Shown in pieces: positions 32,965-41,580 of a stretch of DNA of 64,000 nt (the first letter of the stretch is position 1; every line of letters starts with the position of its first letter). The notes below the pieces were generated by a model. The model saw only the letters and a program-made list of their open reading frames with translations, made no database searches and was not told the origin of the DNA. Where the stretch lies: positions 62,001 through 126,000 of the forward strand of contig NZ_JARVKY010000011.1 of assembly GCF_029813785.1 (NCBI RefSeq), written 5' to 3'. The DNA is from Streptomyces sp. DH41. Lineage in GTDB: Bacteria > Actinomycetota > Actinomycetes > Streptomycetales > Streptomycetaceae. The position numbers and the translations under genes are program-made.

Positions 32965-33555
32965 GCGACACCGACCATGGCCGGGAGGAGCGCCGCCACA
33001 GGCCCCGGCGGGATGTGAGCCGGAATCCGGCCTCGTCCTCGAAGACGATCCAGGAGCCGGACGCCGCCGCGAGTCGTTTACCTGCGGCCACACCTCCCTC
33101 TTCCACAGTTCCACCGTGTGCTCGTCGCGCTCGAGTGCTCTGCGGGCGGGTGCCTGCCAGGACCAGCCGTGCCGTTTCAGCAGCCGCCAGACCGTCGCCA
33201 CCGACAGGCTCACCCCCAGACGCCGGCGGATCACCGTCTGCACCCGTGCCAGGGTCCAGCGTTCGTCTTCGAAGCCGTGAGCTGCTGGTCCCTTGCCGAG
33301 TTCTTCCTCGAGCACGGCGAACTGGGCGTCTTTGACGGTCGGGCAGTTCGCCGGACCCGCCGAGCGCAGGGCCTCCATGCCGCCCTCGCGCCAGGCACGA
33401 CGCCAGCGTTCCACCGACCGCACACTCACCCGCAGATCCTTCGCGATCACCGCCGACTTCTCGCCCGCCGCGAACCTCTGCCCGGCCTGAAGCCGGATCC
33501 CCTCACGAAACGCCCGACGCTCAGCGGTCAGGCCCCCACCCTCTGGATACCTCAC
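32965..33555 (-). pseudogene. IS630-family transposase remnant (frameshifted and truncated)
   Basis: The N-terminal part is clean: a winged-helix/HTH region (DLRVSVRSVERWRRAWREGG) then LARVQTVIRRRLGVSLSVATVWRLLKRHGWSWQ. Near 33085 the frame breaks; the start of the DDE domain, SWIVFEDEAGFRLT, continues in another frame (about 33060-33010). After that only scrambled homology remains up to the MFS stop, and the rest of the catalytic domain is missing. The element is therefore dead. A related remnant lies at 53974-54425. Confidence 0.8.
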
Positions 33556-33569
33556 CTCATCGGCATACC

Positions 33570-33980
33570 TCAGGGATCATGAACCGTCACCACCCGACGA
33601 CAACCCGAAAACCTCAGTAGCTCGCGCAGCGCCTGCCGGTCGTCACGGAAGTGCGCGGCGCGGCAGCCCTCGGCCTTGGCCGCCTCGCAGTTCACGGCGA
33701 GGTCGTCGACGAGCACACACTGCCCGGGGTCGATGTCCGCGGTCCTCGCCGCCAGTCGGAAGATCTCCGGGTCGGGCTTGGGGAAACCCACCTTGCAGGA
33801 ATCGTTCAGGAAGTCGACCTTTCCGGCCAGCTCCACCATGGGGTGCCAGTACGCCTCCCACTCGACGACGTTGTTCGACAGGATCCCCGCGGCGACCTCG
33901 CTCCCGCGCACGCATCGAACCGCGTCCGCCATCACCGGGTTCGCTGTGGCGCCCTCGAACTATTGCTCGCCGAAGGCTTC
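33570..33980 (-). pseudogene. HAD-superfamily hydrolase, C-terminal fragment
   Basis: The fragment retains HAD motif II (GILSNN), motif III lysine in KVGFPKPDPEIF and motif IV (VLVDDLAVN). The N-terminal nucleophile motif DxD is absent. Reading upstream in the same frame there is a TAG stop (33960-33962) and then the N-terminus of an ISL3 transposase, so the gene front appears to have been replaced by an IS end. The remaining 121-residue open frame is unlikely to be functional. Confidence 0.75.
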
Positions 33981-34193
33981 CACCGTCAACTCGCGGGTGC
34001 GGGCCTCGATGCGGACTACGCCTCCCGCCATCCAAACTCGTTCCACCCGCACCGCAACGAGGTGCGGAGACATGATCCATATAGGTGCTGCACTCGTCGA
34101 CACCGCTGCTATGGGTGACGGTGCGTCACCGGCGCACGGTCGCACCCAGCGTCACGGAAACCTTGTGAGGGCCAGGAAGGTCCGTACGCCGAC
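33981..34193 (-). mobile_element. ISL3-type element 5' end (left inverted copy)
   Basis: On the minus strand this reads the upstream region plus the first ~30 residues of an ISL3 transposase (MSPHLVAVRVERVWMAGGVV onward), then stops abruptly at RELTV where HAD sequence begins. The same segment, in opposite orientation, occurs at 36061-36278; shared blocks include the ATATGGATCATGTCTCCGCA region around the start codon. The two copies differ at many positions, so they are not a recent duplication. Confidence 0.75.
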
Positions 34194-34333
34194 ACCAGGA
34201 CCGATCCCCCGAGCGAGCTACGTGTTTTTGTCCTCCCTGGGGTGACGCGCGCCACCGGTGGCCTCCTGTTGACTCGAATCGTCAGCGCAGCGGCCGGACA
34301 AGGCCGATCAGCCCAGTAGCCAAGGACAACACC

Positions 34334-35941
34334 ATGACCACGACACGCAGTTCCGCGCAGCACGGTTTCACCAGAGGCCGCCGAATCGCCGCAGCTCTGC
34401 TGGTTTCCACGCTGGGAGGAACCACACTGGTCGCGTGTAGTGCCGACGCCAAGGACTCGACACCGGCCAAGGTCTCCGACAAAAACGTCGGCGAGACCGC
34501 GGGTGCCGCCAAGATAGTGTGGGGTACGTGCCCAGCCCTGGCCGAGGGAAAAACCCGTGACCCCGACCTCGCCTGTGGAACGCTGGAGGTGCCACTCGAC
34601 TACCAGAACCCGGGCGGTACGAAGATCGACCTGGCGGTCTCCCGGCTGTCCACCGCACAGCCCGGAAAACGACATGGCGTTCTGCTGCTGAACCCCGGCG
34701 GGCCGGCCCTGGGCGGTCTCGGCATGCCCGAAACCATGGCGTCCACACTGCCGAAGTCCGTACTGGACCGCTACGACCTGATCGGTTTCGACCCGCGCGG
34801 CGTCGAACACAGCACTCCACAGAGTTGCGGTCTGAAGGACCCCGGCGTCCCCGGGCTCTTCCCCTATCCTGCCGCGGACGGCTCGATCACCAAGAACGTG
34901 GCCCTCGCCGAAGCCGTCGCCAAGAAGTGCGCCGACACGGTGGGCGAGGACCTGCGGCACTACAACACCGCCAACACCGCCCGCGACATGGACCGCATCC
35001 GCCAGGCGCTCGGTGAGCAGAAGGTCTCCTACTGGGGCCAGTCCTACGGCACCTACCTGGGCGCCGTCTACCGCTCCCTCTTCCAGGACCACACCGACCG
35101 GATGGTCCTGGAAGGCAACGTCGACCCCACCAAGGTATGGGCCAACCAGGTGGCGGACACCTGGGGCAAGGGCATGGCCGACCGATTCCCCGATGCCGCC
35201 CGCGTCGCCGCGGCGCAGGCCGACACCCTCAAGCTGGGCACGAGCGTCGCGCAGGTGACCCAGACCTACCTCACCCTCGCCGACCGGCTCGACCGCACGC
35301 CCGCGGCGATTCCCGGCGCACCGGTGTCGCTGGACGGGGCGCTGCTGCGGAACATGACCTACGCCCTGCTTCTGGACAACAACACCCTTCCCGTACTCGT
35401 CAAGTTCTGGAAGGCCGCCGACAACCTGGCCCACGGCAACACCACGGCCGCCGACCTCGCGGTTCTCAAAGAGGTGTTCGCCGCCGCACCGACGTCCCCG
35501 GGCATCCCCGCGGACAACCAGGCCACCATGTTCCTGGCTCTCACCTGCGGTGACGCCGAATGGCCGCACGACGTCGACGGTTACGCCGCCCGCACCGCCG
35601 CCGACCGCGAGAAGTGGCCGCTCACCGCGGGCATGCCCGCCAACATCTGGGCATGCGCATACTGGGACAAGCCGGCTGAGGCGGCTGTCAAGGTCGTGAA
35701 GGGCGGCCCGCGCAACACCCTGATCCTGCAGAACCGCCGGGACAATGCCACCCCGTGGGAAGGCGGCGTCGGGCTGCACGAGTCCCTCGGCGACGGCTCT
35801 GCCTTCGTCGGTGTCGACAACGGCGGGCACTCCGTCTACGGCGCGGGCTCAGCCTGCGCAGACAAGGCCACCGTCGGCTTCCTCGCCACCGGCCACCTGC
35901 CGGACAAGGACGTCTACTGCACCGACGTCACCCAGAAGTAA
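34334..35941 (+). CDS. Secreted lipoprotein alpha/beta hydrolase, tripeptidyl-aminopeptidase (Tap/SlpD-like) family
   Basis: A 535-residue exported serine hydrolase. The N-terminus has a twin-Arg/basic stretch (TRGRR), a hydrophobic segment and a lipobox LVAC with Cys35, so it should be a membrane-anchored lipoprotein. The alpha/beta-hydrolase core shows LLNPGGPALGG (oxyanion loop), GFDPRG, nucleophile GQSYG with Ser237, and late Asp/His regions RRDNATP and NGGHSVYG; a C-terminal Tap-type domain with paired cysteines follows. Streptomyces Tap/Slp enzymes trim N-terminal tripeptides from extracellular proteins. The start has AAGGAC upstream. The gene stands alone between two inverted ISL3 ends, so it may have been moved with them. 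Confidence 0.88.
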   Translation: MTTTRSSAQHGFTRGRRIAAALLVSTLGGTTLVACSADAKDSTPAKVSDKNVGETAGAAKIVWGTCPALAEGKTRDPDLACGTLEVPLDYQNPGGTKIDLAVSRLSTAQPGKRHGVLLLNPGGPALGGLGMPETMASTLPKSVLDRYDLIGFDPRGVEHSTPQSCGLKDPGVPGLFPYPAADGSITKNVALAEAVAKKCADTVGEDLRHYNTANTARDMDRIRQALGEQKVSYWGQSYGTYLGAVYRSLFQDHTDRMVLEGNVDPTKVWANQVADTWGKGMADRFPDAARVAAAQADTLKLGTSVAQVTQTYLTLADRLDRTPAAIPGAPVSLDGALLRNMTYALLLDNNTLPVLVKFWKAADNLAHGNTTAADLAVLKEVFAAAPTSPGIPADNQATMFLALTCGDAEWPHDVDGYAARTAADREKWPLTAGMPANIWACAYWDKPAEAAVKVVKGGPRNTLILQNRRDNATPWEGGVGLHESLGDGSAFVGVDNGGHSVYGAGSACADKATVGFLATGHLPDKDVYCTDVTQK

Positions 35942-36060
35942 GCCGCCGGACCGCGGTGCTCCCAGTCCGGCCCGCTGTCCGGTTGGAGTCGCCGGGCCTG
36001 TCAAACCTATGGTGCAACCGGGGTAGTCGGGGCTGCTGGCGGGCTGCCGACAGGCGGCCC

Positions 36061-36278
36061 GTCGGCGTACGCGTGAACGTGGCCCTGGCGAGATTTTCGT
36101 GATGCTGGGGTGTGCCACCGTGCGCCGGTGACGCTCCGTCACGAGTACCGGCACTGTTGGCGAGTGTGGTGACCTCATATGGATCATGTCTCCGCACCTT
36201 GATGCGGTGCGAGTAGAACGAGTATGGGTGGCGGGAGGCGTAGTCCGCATCGCGGCCCGCACCCGCGAGTTGACGGTG
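36061..36278 (+). repeat. Right inverted copy of the ISL3 5' end
   Basis: Imperfect inverted partner of 33981-34193. Homology begins at GTCGGCGTACG and ends at GTTGACGGTG, spanning the untranslated leader and the first ~30 transposase codons. The pair flanks the Tap-like gene, with the two transposases pointing away from it. Confidence 0.75.
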
Positions 36279-37672
36279 GCGTGTCCGGACTGCGGTCGCG
36301 GTTCCGCGCGGGTGCACAGCCGCTATGGCCGCGCGCTGACCGATGTCGCTGTGAGTGGCCGACCGGTGGTGATCAAGCTGTCGGTGCGGCGGTTGTTCTG
36401 TGACGGCCCGAGCTGCGGTCGGCGGACGTTCGCCGAGCAGGTCGAAGGGCTGACGGCGCTCTACCAGAGCCGCAGCCCCCTGTTGTAGCACCTGGTGGAG
36501 ACGGCCGGGGTACTCCTCGCCGGCCGTGGCGGCGCCCGGCTCCTGCAGATCCTGCAGGTACCGCTGTCGCCGACCAGCGTGCTGTCTCGCTTGATGCGCT
36601 TGCCCCTTCCGCCGGCAGTTGCCCCGCGGGTGTTGGGCGTGGACGACTTCGTGCTGTACTCGGACGTCTACGGCACCCTGCTGGTGGATGCCGGCACCCG
36701 GCTGCCGATCGAGCTGTGGGTCGGCCGCGACGCCGAGCGATTGGCCGCATGGCTGCGCGGACACACGCCGGTGTTGACGTGGTCTGCCGGGACGGCTCGC
36801 TGGTCTACCGACCGGGCATCGCCGACGGCGCCCCCAACGCGATGCGGGTCAGCGACCGCTTCCACCTGTGGCAGGGACTGTCGAAGCGGGTCGGAGATGT
36901 TGCCGCGGCCCACCGAGGATGCTTGTCCGCTGCGGTCCCCGAGCCCGAAGCGGCATCGCTGCCCGCGAGCCCGGCGGCACCGCCCGACGAGGCCGACACC
37001 CCCGCCCATCGCCAAGCGAAGCGGCTGTTCGAGGCCGCGCACGCGGTGACCGACGCCGGCCGCTCGCTCAACTCGGCAGCCCGCGAACTGGGCCTGCGCC
37101 GTCGCACTGTGAGCAAGTACGCCCGGGCAGCCACCTGGCAGGAATGCGTACGCCGGATCCCGCCTCGCCGACCGAGAAGTCTTGATCCATACCTGGAGTA
37201 CCTGCGGCAGCGCTGGGAGGAGGGCGAGCACACCGCGACGGTGCTGCACGAGGAACTCGTCGCCAAGGGTTATGGCGGCCACTACCAATGGGTCAAGATG
37301 GCCATCGCGCCATTACGCCGCGGCCTTCCGATCGACACCCCACGCAAGCGACCGTCCTCACCACGCCAGGTCACCCGCTGGATCACCACCGCACCATCCC
37401 GCCGCGACCTCCACACCACCGAAGTCCTCCGACGGCTGCTCGACCACTGCCCGGAACTGGCACGAACCCACGACCTGGTGCGCCAGTTCGCCGCCATGCT
37501 CGACGCCGGCGACGCCCGCCCGCTGGCGCGCTGGCTCGAGCAACTGTCCGGTGCGCGCCTCCCGGCCCTGGCCAGCCTGGCCAACACCATCCGCGAGGAC
37601 CAGCCCGCAGTCGTGCAGGGCATCACCACCCCGTTCGACTCCGGCGTCAACGAGGGCCGCATCACCGACTGA
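36186..37672 (+). pseudogene. ISL3-family transposase, broken
   Basis: The N-terminal zinc-finger region is present (CPDCGRGSARVHSRYG and the paired CDGPSCGRRTF). An in-frame TAG at 36486-36488 interrupts it. The same frame resumes with the DDE start LGVDDFVLYSDVYGTLLVD, then shifts frame near 36770 into GVDVVCRDGSLVYRPGIADGAP and VSDRFHLWQGL. A mid-domain HTH (LGLRRRTVSKYARA) follows, and the sequence ends at SGVNEGRITD, short of the normal ISL3 C-terminus. One nonsense mutation, one frameshift and a 3' truncation make it non-autonomous. Confidence 0.85.
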
Positions 37673-37738
37673 AACTTTTGTGTGGCGACCACCTACCATG
37701 GCGCCAGGGGAGGGACAATCGCGAGGGGGCGGATCGAG

Positions 37739-38272
37739 TTGACGCACGAGGACGTCCACGCCGGTGAGCACGGTACCCGCGCGCGGTGTCTGCCCGAGCC
37801 GTGGATGTGCGATGTCTTCCATCTCGATGGCAGCCTGAGGGACATTCGGGTCCTCGACGCGACCCGCGTTGAGTGGATCGCGGTCCTCGAACGCCTGGGT
37901 GTCGTAGCCGACGAGACCGAGGTGGAGCACCCCTACCCCCGGCTCGATCCCGTTCGGCCGTCCTTCGCCGACCTCTTCCGGGTCTGGGCAGACGAGCCGG
38001 AGGGCCAGGGGACGAGTTTCGCCTTCCGGGCCCGCTTCGGCGCCGTGTGGTTCTTCGCCCTGCCGTACGAAGAAGAGGAGATCGAGTTCTCCGTCTGGCC
38101 CGAAGACGTGCTTGACGGTGCGGGGGTGGCCGCCGTGCTGCGGTTCCTGGTCGAGGTCGCGACGGCCAGTCAACGGCCGGCCCTGCTGACCGCCGAGGTC
38201 GTCCGGTATGCCCCGGGTCTACCCACGCTGATCTCCCACGACCCCGTCACCGGCCTCACTTCTCACATCTGA
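37739..38272 (+). CDS. Hypothetical protein
   Basis: I do not recognise a family. The open frame runs from a GTG at 37682, but a purine-rich GAGGGGG about nine bases before TTG 37739 makes that the likelier start, giving about 177 residues. The sequence is acidic, with no signal peptide or membrane segment. It contains WMCDVFHLDGSLRDIRVLD, a run of four Glu (YEEEEIEF) and a beta-rich middle (FAFRARFGAVWFFALPY), suggesting a small soluble alpha/beta protein of the immunity- or DUF-like kind. It lies just behind the ISL3 remnant and converges on the ornithine-cyclodeaminase-like gene. Confidence 0.5.
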   Translation: MTHEDVHAGEHGTRARCLPEPWMCDVFHLDGSLRDIRVLDATRVEWIAVLERLGVVADETEVEHPYPRLDPVRPSFADLFRVWADEPEGQGTSFAFRARFGAVWFFALPYEEEEIEFSVWPEDVLDGAGVAAVLRFLVEVATASQRPALLTAEVVRYAPGLPTLISHDPVTGLTSHI

Positions 38273-38288
38273 ATGGTGTGGTGGATGG

Positions 38289-39150
38289 TTAGTGTCCTTC
38301 GGCTCTGTCGGGACCGCCGTCGATGCGGTCCGCCGTCACCTCTCCGCGGGCGACAACGGTGTGGATATCGCCGTAGCGGAGAGCGAGTTCCCGGTTGTCG
38401 ACGATGACCGGGGTGGCGCGGCGCAGACAGGCGCCGTCGAGTTCGCGTTCGGCCGGGGCGTCGGCGCCGAGGGCGGTGATGTGCTGGCCGGGACGGAGCC
38501 AGGGGCCGAACAGGATGGGGGTGGGGCTGGCCGTCGCGGTGACGACGATGTCGGACCGGCGCACGGCCCGCTCCGGATCGGTGACCGTGGTGACGTCGAC
38601 GTGTGGGAGTTCCCGGCCGAGTCGGTCGGCGAGGGCGGTCGCGCGGCGGTGGTCGCGGTCCCAGAGCCGGAGCTGGCGGACCGGACGTACGAGGGTCAGG
38701 GCACTGGTCTGGAGCCAGGCCTGTCGGCCGGTGCCGAGTACGGTCGCGCGGATTGCGTAGGGGCGGGGCAGCGCGCGGGCGCAGACGGCTCCGGCGGCGG
38801 CCGTGCGGAGGTCGGAGAGGTGGTGCTCGTCCTCCAGAACGGCGGTGACGGCGCCGGTCGCCGCGTCGAAGAGGGCGACGAACCCGCCGCCTTCCGGCAT
38901 GCCGCGTGTCTGATTGCCCGGGAGCCAGTTGGCGATCTTGACGAGGAAGTGACGGCCTCCCGGCAGGTGGGCGGCCTTGATGTGGGAGTCTCCGCCGTCG
39001 GCGACGTGCGGCACCATGACCGGCGCCTGGGCTCCGTCGGTGGTGCTGAAGGCGGTGAAGGCGTCGGCGACCGGCTCCACGAAGTCGGGGAGGCCCGGCG
39101 GCGCGGATGCGGTCGGCCGCGTACAAGGGGAAGTCGGGCAGGGGGTCCAG
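38289..39150 (-). pseudogene. Ornithine cyclodeaminase / mu-crystallin family protein, probable frameshift near N-terminus
   Basis: The main open frame (GTG 39080 to TAA 38289, 263 residues) shows family features: HFLVKIANWLPGNQTRG (substrate Lys region), GAVTAVLEDEHHLSDLRTAAAGAV and a Rossmann segment VLGTGRQAWLQTSALTLV followed by DIVVTATAS. The expected N-terminal segment (LPDFPLYAADRIRAAG) lies immediately upstream but in the frame of the PhzF-like gene, pointing to a one-base slip near 39095. Family members reduce imino acids or convert ornithine to proline. Either the gene is decayed or the assembly carries an indel. Confidence 0.65.
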
Positions 39151-39983
39151 GGTTCCCCTGGCCACCGGGGTCACGTCGCCGCCGACCCGGATGTTGTGCA
39201 GTGCGTCAGGGCTGCCCTGGGGCAGGACGGTGAGCCGGCGCGGACGGCCGGTGAAGCGCCCCTGCCGCAGTACGAATTCCTCCTCGAGGGGTACGACGCG
39301 GCGCCGAGCCAGGTACACGCCGACGCAGCCGGCCGCGCTGCTGGTCGCGACGTCCTTCAGGACCCCGTCGTTGTTCCAGTGCCGGCCGCCCAGGGCCTCC
39401 ACGTCGAGCAGATACGCGAACTGCGCTCCGTACCGTCCGGCCAGCTCCGCGAAGTCACCGCGGACGATCCTCGCCTCGGCCAGACTCGCCACCACCGGCA
39501 CGATGAGATAGCGCAGGCCGGTGGAGACGACGCGCAGCGGAAGATCGGCGAGTGCCCGGCCTGGCAGGTTCAGGGCCGCGGCGACCTCCACCCTGTCCTT
39601 CGCCGACACAGTCGCTCGGAACTCCGGGGCTCCCTGGTCGAGTTCCGCGTGGAACCCGACGGGGGTGCGCCGCGTGGGCACCTCGATGGTCCTGCCGTTC
39701 ATCAGATGGAGCGTCCAGCTTCGAGGTTCGGGGTTGCCGTCGCGCTCGTGCAGGACGGCGGCTGCGCCCAGGGCCGGGTGTCCGACGAACTCGAGTTCAT
39801 CGAAGAGGTCGAAGACCCGGGCGGTGACGTAGTGGGGCCCTTCCGAGGCACTCAGGAAAATCGTCTCGAAGTGGCGAAGCTGAGCGTCTGCGCGGCGGAC
39901 AGGCCGGGGTTGTCGGGGAAGACGGCCAGGGAGTTTCCGGTGTACGCCTTGCCGGCGAACACGTCGACATAGCGGTAGTTCAG
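39130..39983 (-). pseudogene. PhzF-family isomerase-like protein, frameshifted
   Basis: PhzF-fold proteins are two-lobed isomerases and epimerases related to diaminopimelate epimerase. The N-terminus NYRYVDVFAGKAYTGNSLAVF (about 39980-39915) is typical but runs into a stop; homology continues in another frame from HFETIFLSAS through FVGHPALGAAA, so a single-base deletion near 39875 is implied. The C-lobe (GVLKDVATSSAAGCVGVYL, then IRVGGDVTPVARGTL) is intact and runs straight into the cyclodeaminase-like sequence with no intergenic gap. No good start codon precedes the N-terminus, and a truncated regulator begins within about 15 bases, so the 5' end may be rearranged too. Confidence 0.65.
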
Positions 39984-39994
39984 GGGCCCCGGAG

Positions 39995-40200
39995 ACTCGG
40001 CGACTGGCGCGCCGGCGGCGGAACGCCGGCGCGGCGGCTGGCCGATGCCATGGAGAAGGCCGTCCGCGACGGCCGGCTACCGCTCGGCGCGCAGCTTCCG
40101 GCCGAGCGTCTGCTCGCCGGTGAGCTCGGTTTCGCCAGGGACACCATGACGGCGAGCTACCAGATCCTGCGCGCCGAACAGCCGATCGTCACCCGGGCCG
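39995..40200 (+). pseudogene. MocR/GntR-type regulator, DNA-binding domain fragment
   Basis: In frame with an ATG at 40050 the segment reads GDWRAGGGTPARRLADAMEK, then LPAERLLAGELGFARDTMTA and LRAEQPIVTRAGSETTLG, the winged-helix signature of GntR/MocR regulators. The aminotransferase-like effector domain expected after it is absent; the open frame dies at 40274. It is divergent from the PhzF-like gene, as a MocR regulator of that pair would be. Confidence 0.6.
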
Positions 40201-40379
40201 GCTCCGAGACAACCCTCGGCGGGCAGCCCTGGGTATGGCGGGCCTCGGACAGCAGCGCGAGAGGCGGTCCATGACCGCAGCAGCTCCATCCGCGACCTGC
40301 GCGGATACAACCTCGACAACCAGACCCGCTCCGACTGCGCTGCTTCGTAGACCTGTGGCGACGGCCCGGCTCGTAGGCT

Positions 40380-40632
40380 CGCGAATGGAGTGTGCGTCTA
40401 TTGGCTCCAGCGCCCCATCCCGAGCCAGGCGGTGCGCGCAGCCACGGGCGCGGAACCAGCGCAGTACCAGCACGGCCTGCCAGAAGGGCTCCAGCCTCCG
40501 GGAGCCCTTCGGCGTGCCGATCCGGCGGCGGTGGGCGGCCGGCAGGCGTGCGAGGTACTGCACCACGTGGTGCGGAACATCGAGCGGGGCAACATAGGTG
40601 ACCAACGCGGAGCCTCTGGTAGTTGCAGACAT
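40380..40632 (-). pseudogene. IS5-family transposase N-terminal remnant
   Basis: The minus strand reads LVTYVAPLDVPHHVVQYLAR, then HRRRIGTPKGSRRLEPFWQAVLVLRWFR, a pattern common at the N-terminus of Streptomyces IS5-group transposases. The HTH that should follow is scrambled and no DDE domain remains, so the element is inactive. Confidence 0.6.
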
Positions 40633-40724
40633 GATCTTGTGGTGACTGTCCTACCGGGGGCCTCACGCCTGCCTCCAAAGCGGGCTCGCACATCCGGCAT
40701 GCCGTCTGCACACGAGAGGTCCAC

Positions 40725-41278
40725 GTGGACACCGAACTGCGTTCCGCTGTCGTCCTGATCACCGGCGTGATGGCGGCGGGGAAGTCCACCGTGGCCGAAC
40801 TGCTGGCCCGGCGACTACCCCGAGCCGCGCATGTGCGTGGCGACGTCTTCCGACGGATGGTGGTATCCGGCCGGGAGGAACTGTTGCCTGAAGAGACCGC
40901 CGAGGCCAGGTCCCAGCTGGAACTGCGCTACCGACTGTCCGCGCTGGTGGCCGACGAGTACACGCGCCACGGCTGGACCGCGGTCGTCCAGGACCTCATC
41001 CTGGGGGAAGACCTGAGCCGGTACGTCACCAGGCTGCATACACGGCCTTTGTACGTCGTCGTGCTGGCTCCCTCCGCTACAGCCGTACACAGAACAGAGA
41101 AGCCGAGCGCCCGAAGACGGGATATGGCAGCGCCTGGACGGTCGACGCCCTCGACCACGCTCTGCGCGAGGAGACGCCGCGCATCGGGCTCTGGCTGGAC
41201 ACGTCAGAGCAGACGCCGGACCAGACGGTCTCAGCGATTCTCGACAACCTCCCCGCCGCCCGGGTTCAAGCCGGCTGA
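40725..41278 (+). pseudogene. P-loop kinase / phosphotransferase-like protein, frameshifted
   Basis: The GTG at 40725 follows GAGAGG. The protein opens with a Walker A motif GVMAAGKST, an RGDVFRRMV region and LYVVVLAPSATAV, as in small AAA-type nucleoside or antibiotic kinases. Near 41090 the frame shifts; the expected C-terminus (RPKTGYGSAWTVDALDHAL to the TGA at 41276-41278) lies one frame over. In the uncorrected frame the tail is Arg/Ser-rich nonsense running to 41417. The substrate is unknown. Confidence 0.65.
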
Positions 41279-41372
41279 AGGTCGACGCCAACTCGACCGG
41301 TGTGAGGTAGCCGAGCGCGGAGTGCCGGCGGCGTCGCTGGTCGTACGACCTCCAGCGGGTCAGTTCCGGGCG
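41279..41372 (-). mobile_element. IS3-family transposase C-terminal scrap
   Basis: The minus strand reads ELTRWRSYDQRRRRHSALGY followed by LTPVELAS, the diagnostic end of IS3-family OrfB integrase domains. Homology stops at both sides; nothing else of the element is present. Confidence 0.7.
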
Positions 41373-41518
41373 GGCCTAGGCATTCCCGCTACAGGGGACG
41401 TCGCTCGGGTGAGCTGAAGTGGTAGCCGGGGGGGGTGAGTCTGAGGGTGCCTGCCCAGGGTGGGGGCCACTTGCTGCCTCTACTGCGCGAGCGGGGCATG
41501 GTGCGGGTTCACGGGAGA
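41373..41518. other. Intergenic, no gene seen
   Basis: No open frame with family resemblance and no repeat was found between the IS3 scrap and the terminator hairpin. Confidence 0.5.
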
Positions 41519-41547
41519 GGGCGGGGACCGCTGTGCGGTCCCCGCCC
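41519..41547 (-). terminator. Strong hairpin terminator of the TetR-MMPL operon
   Basis: GGGCGGGGACCG (41519-41530) pairs perfectly with CGGTCCCCGCCC (41536-41547) around a 5-base loop. It lies about 35 bases past the MMPL stop codon on the minus strand. Confidence 0.8.
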
Positions 41548-41580
41548 TCCGGGCTGTGGGCCGGGCTGTCTGTGCTCGAG

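Noticed and set aside
33981..36278. Calling a functional composite transposon around the Tap-like gene
   Set aside because: Both ISL3 copies are truncated or mutated and diverged; outer ends and target duplications could not be identified.
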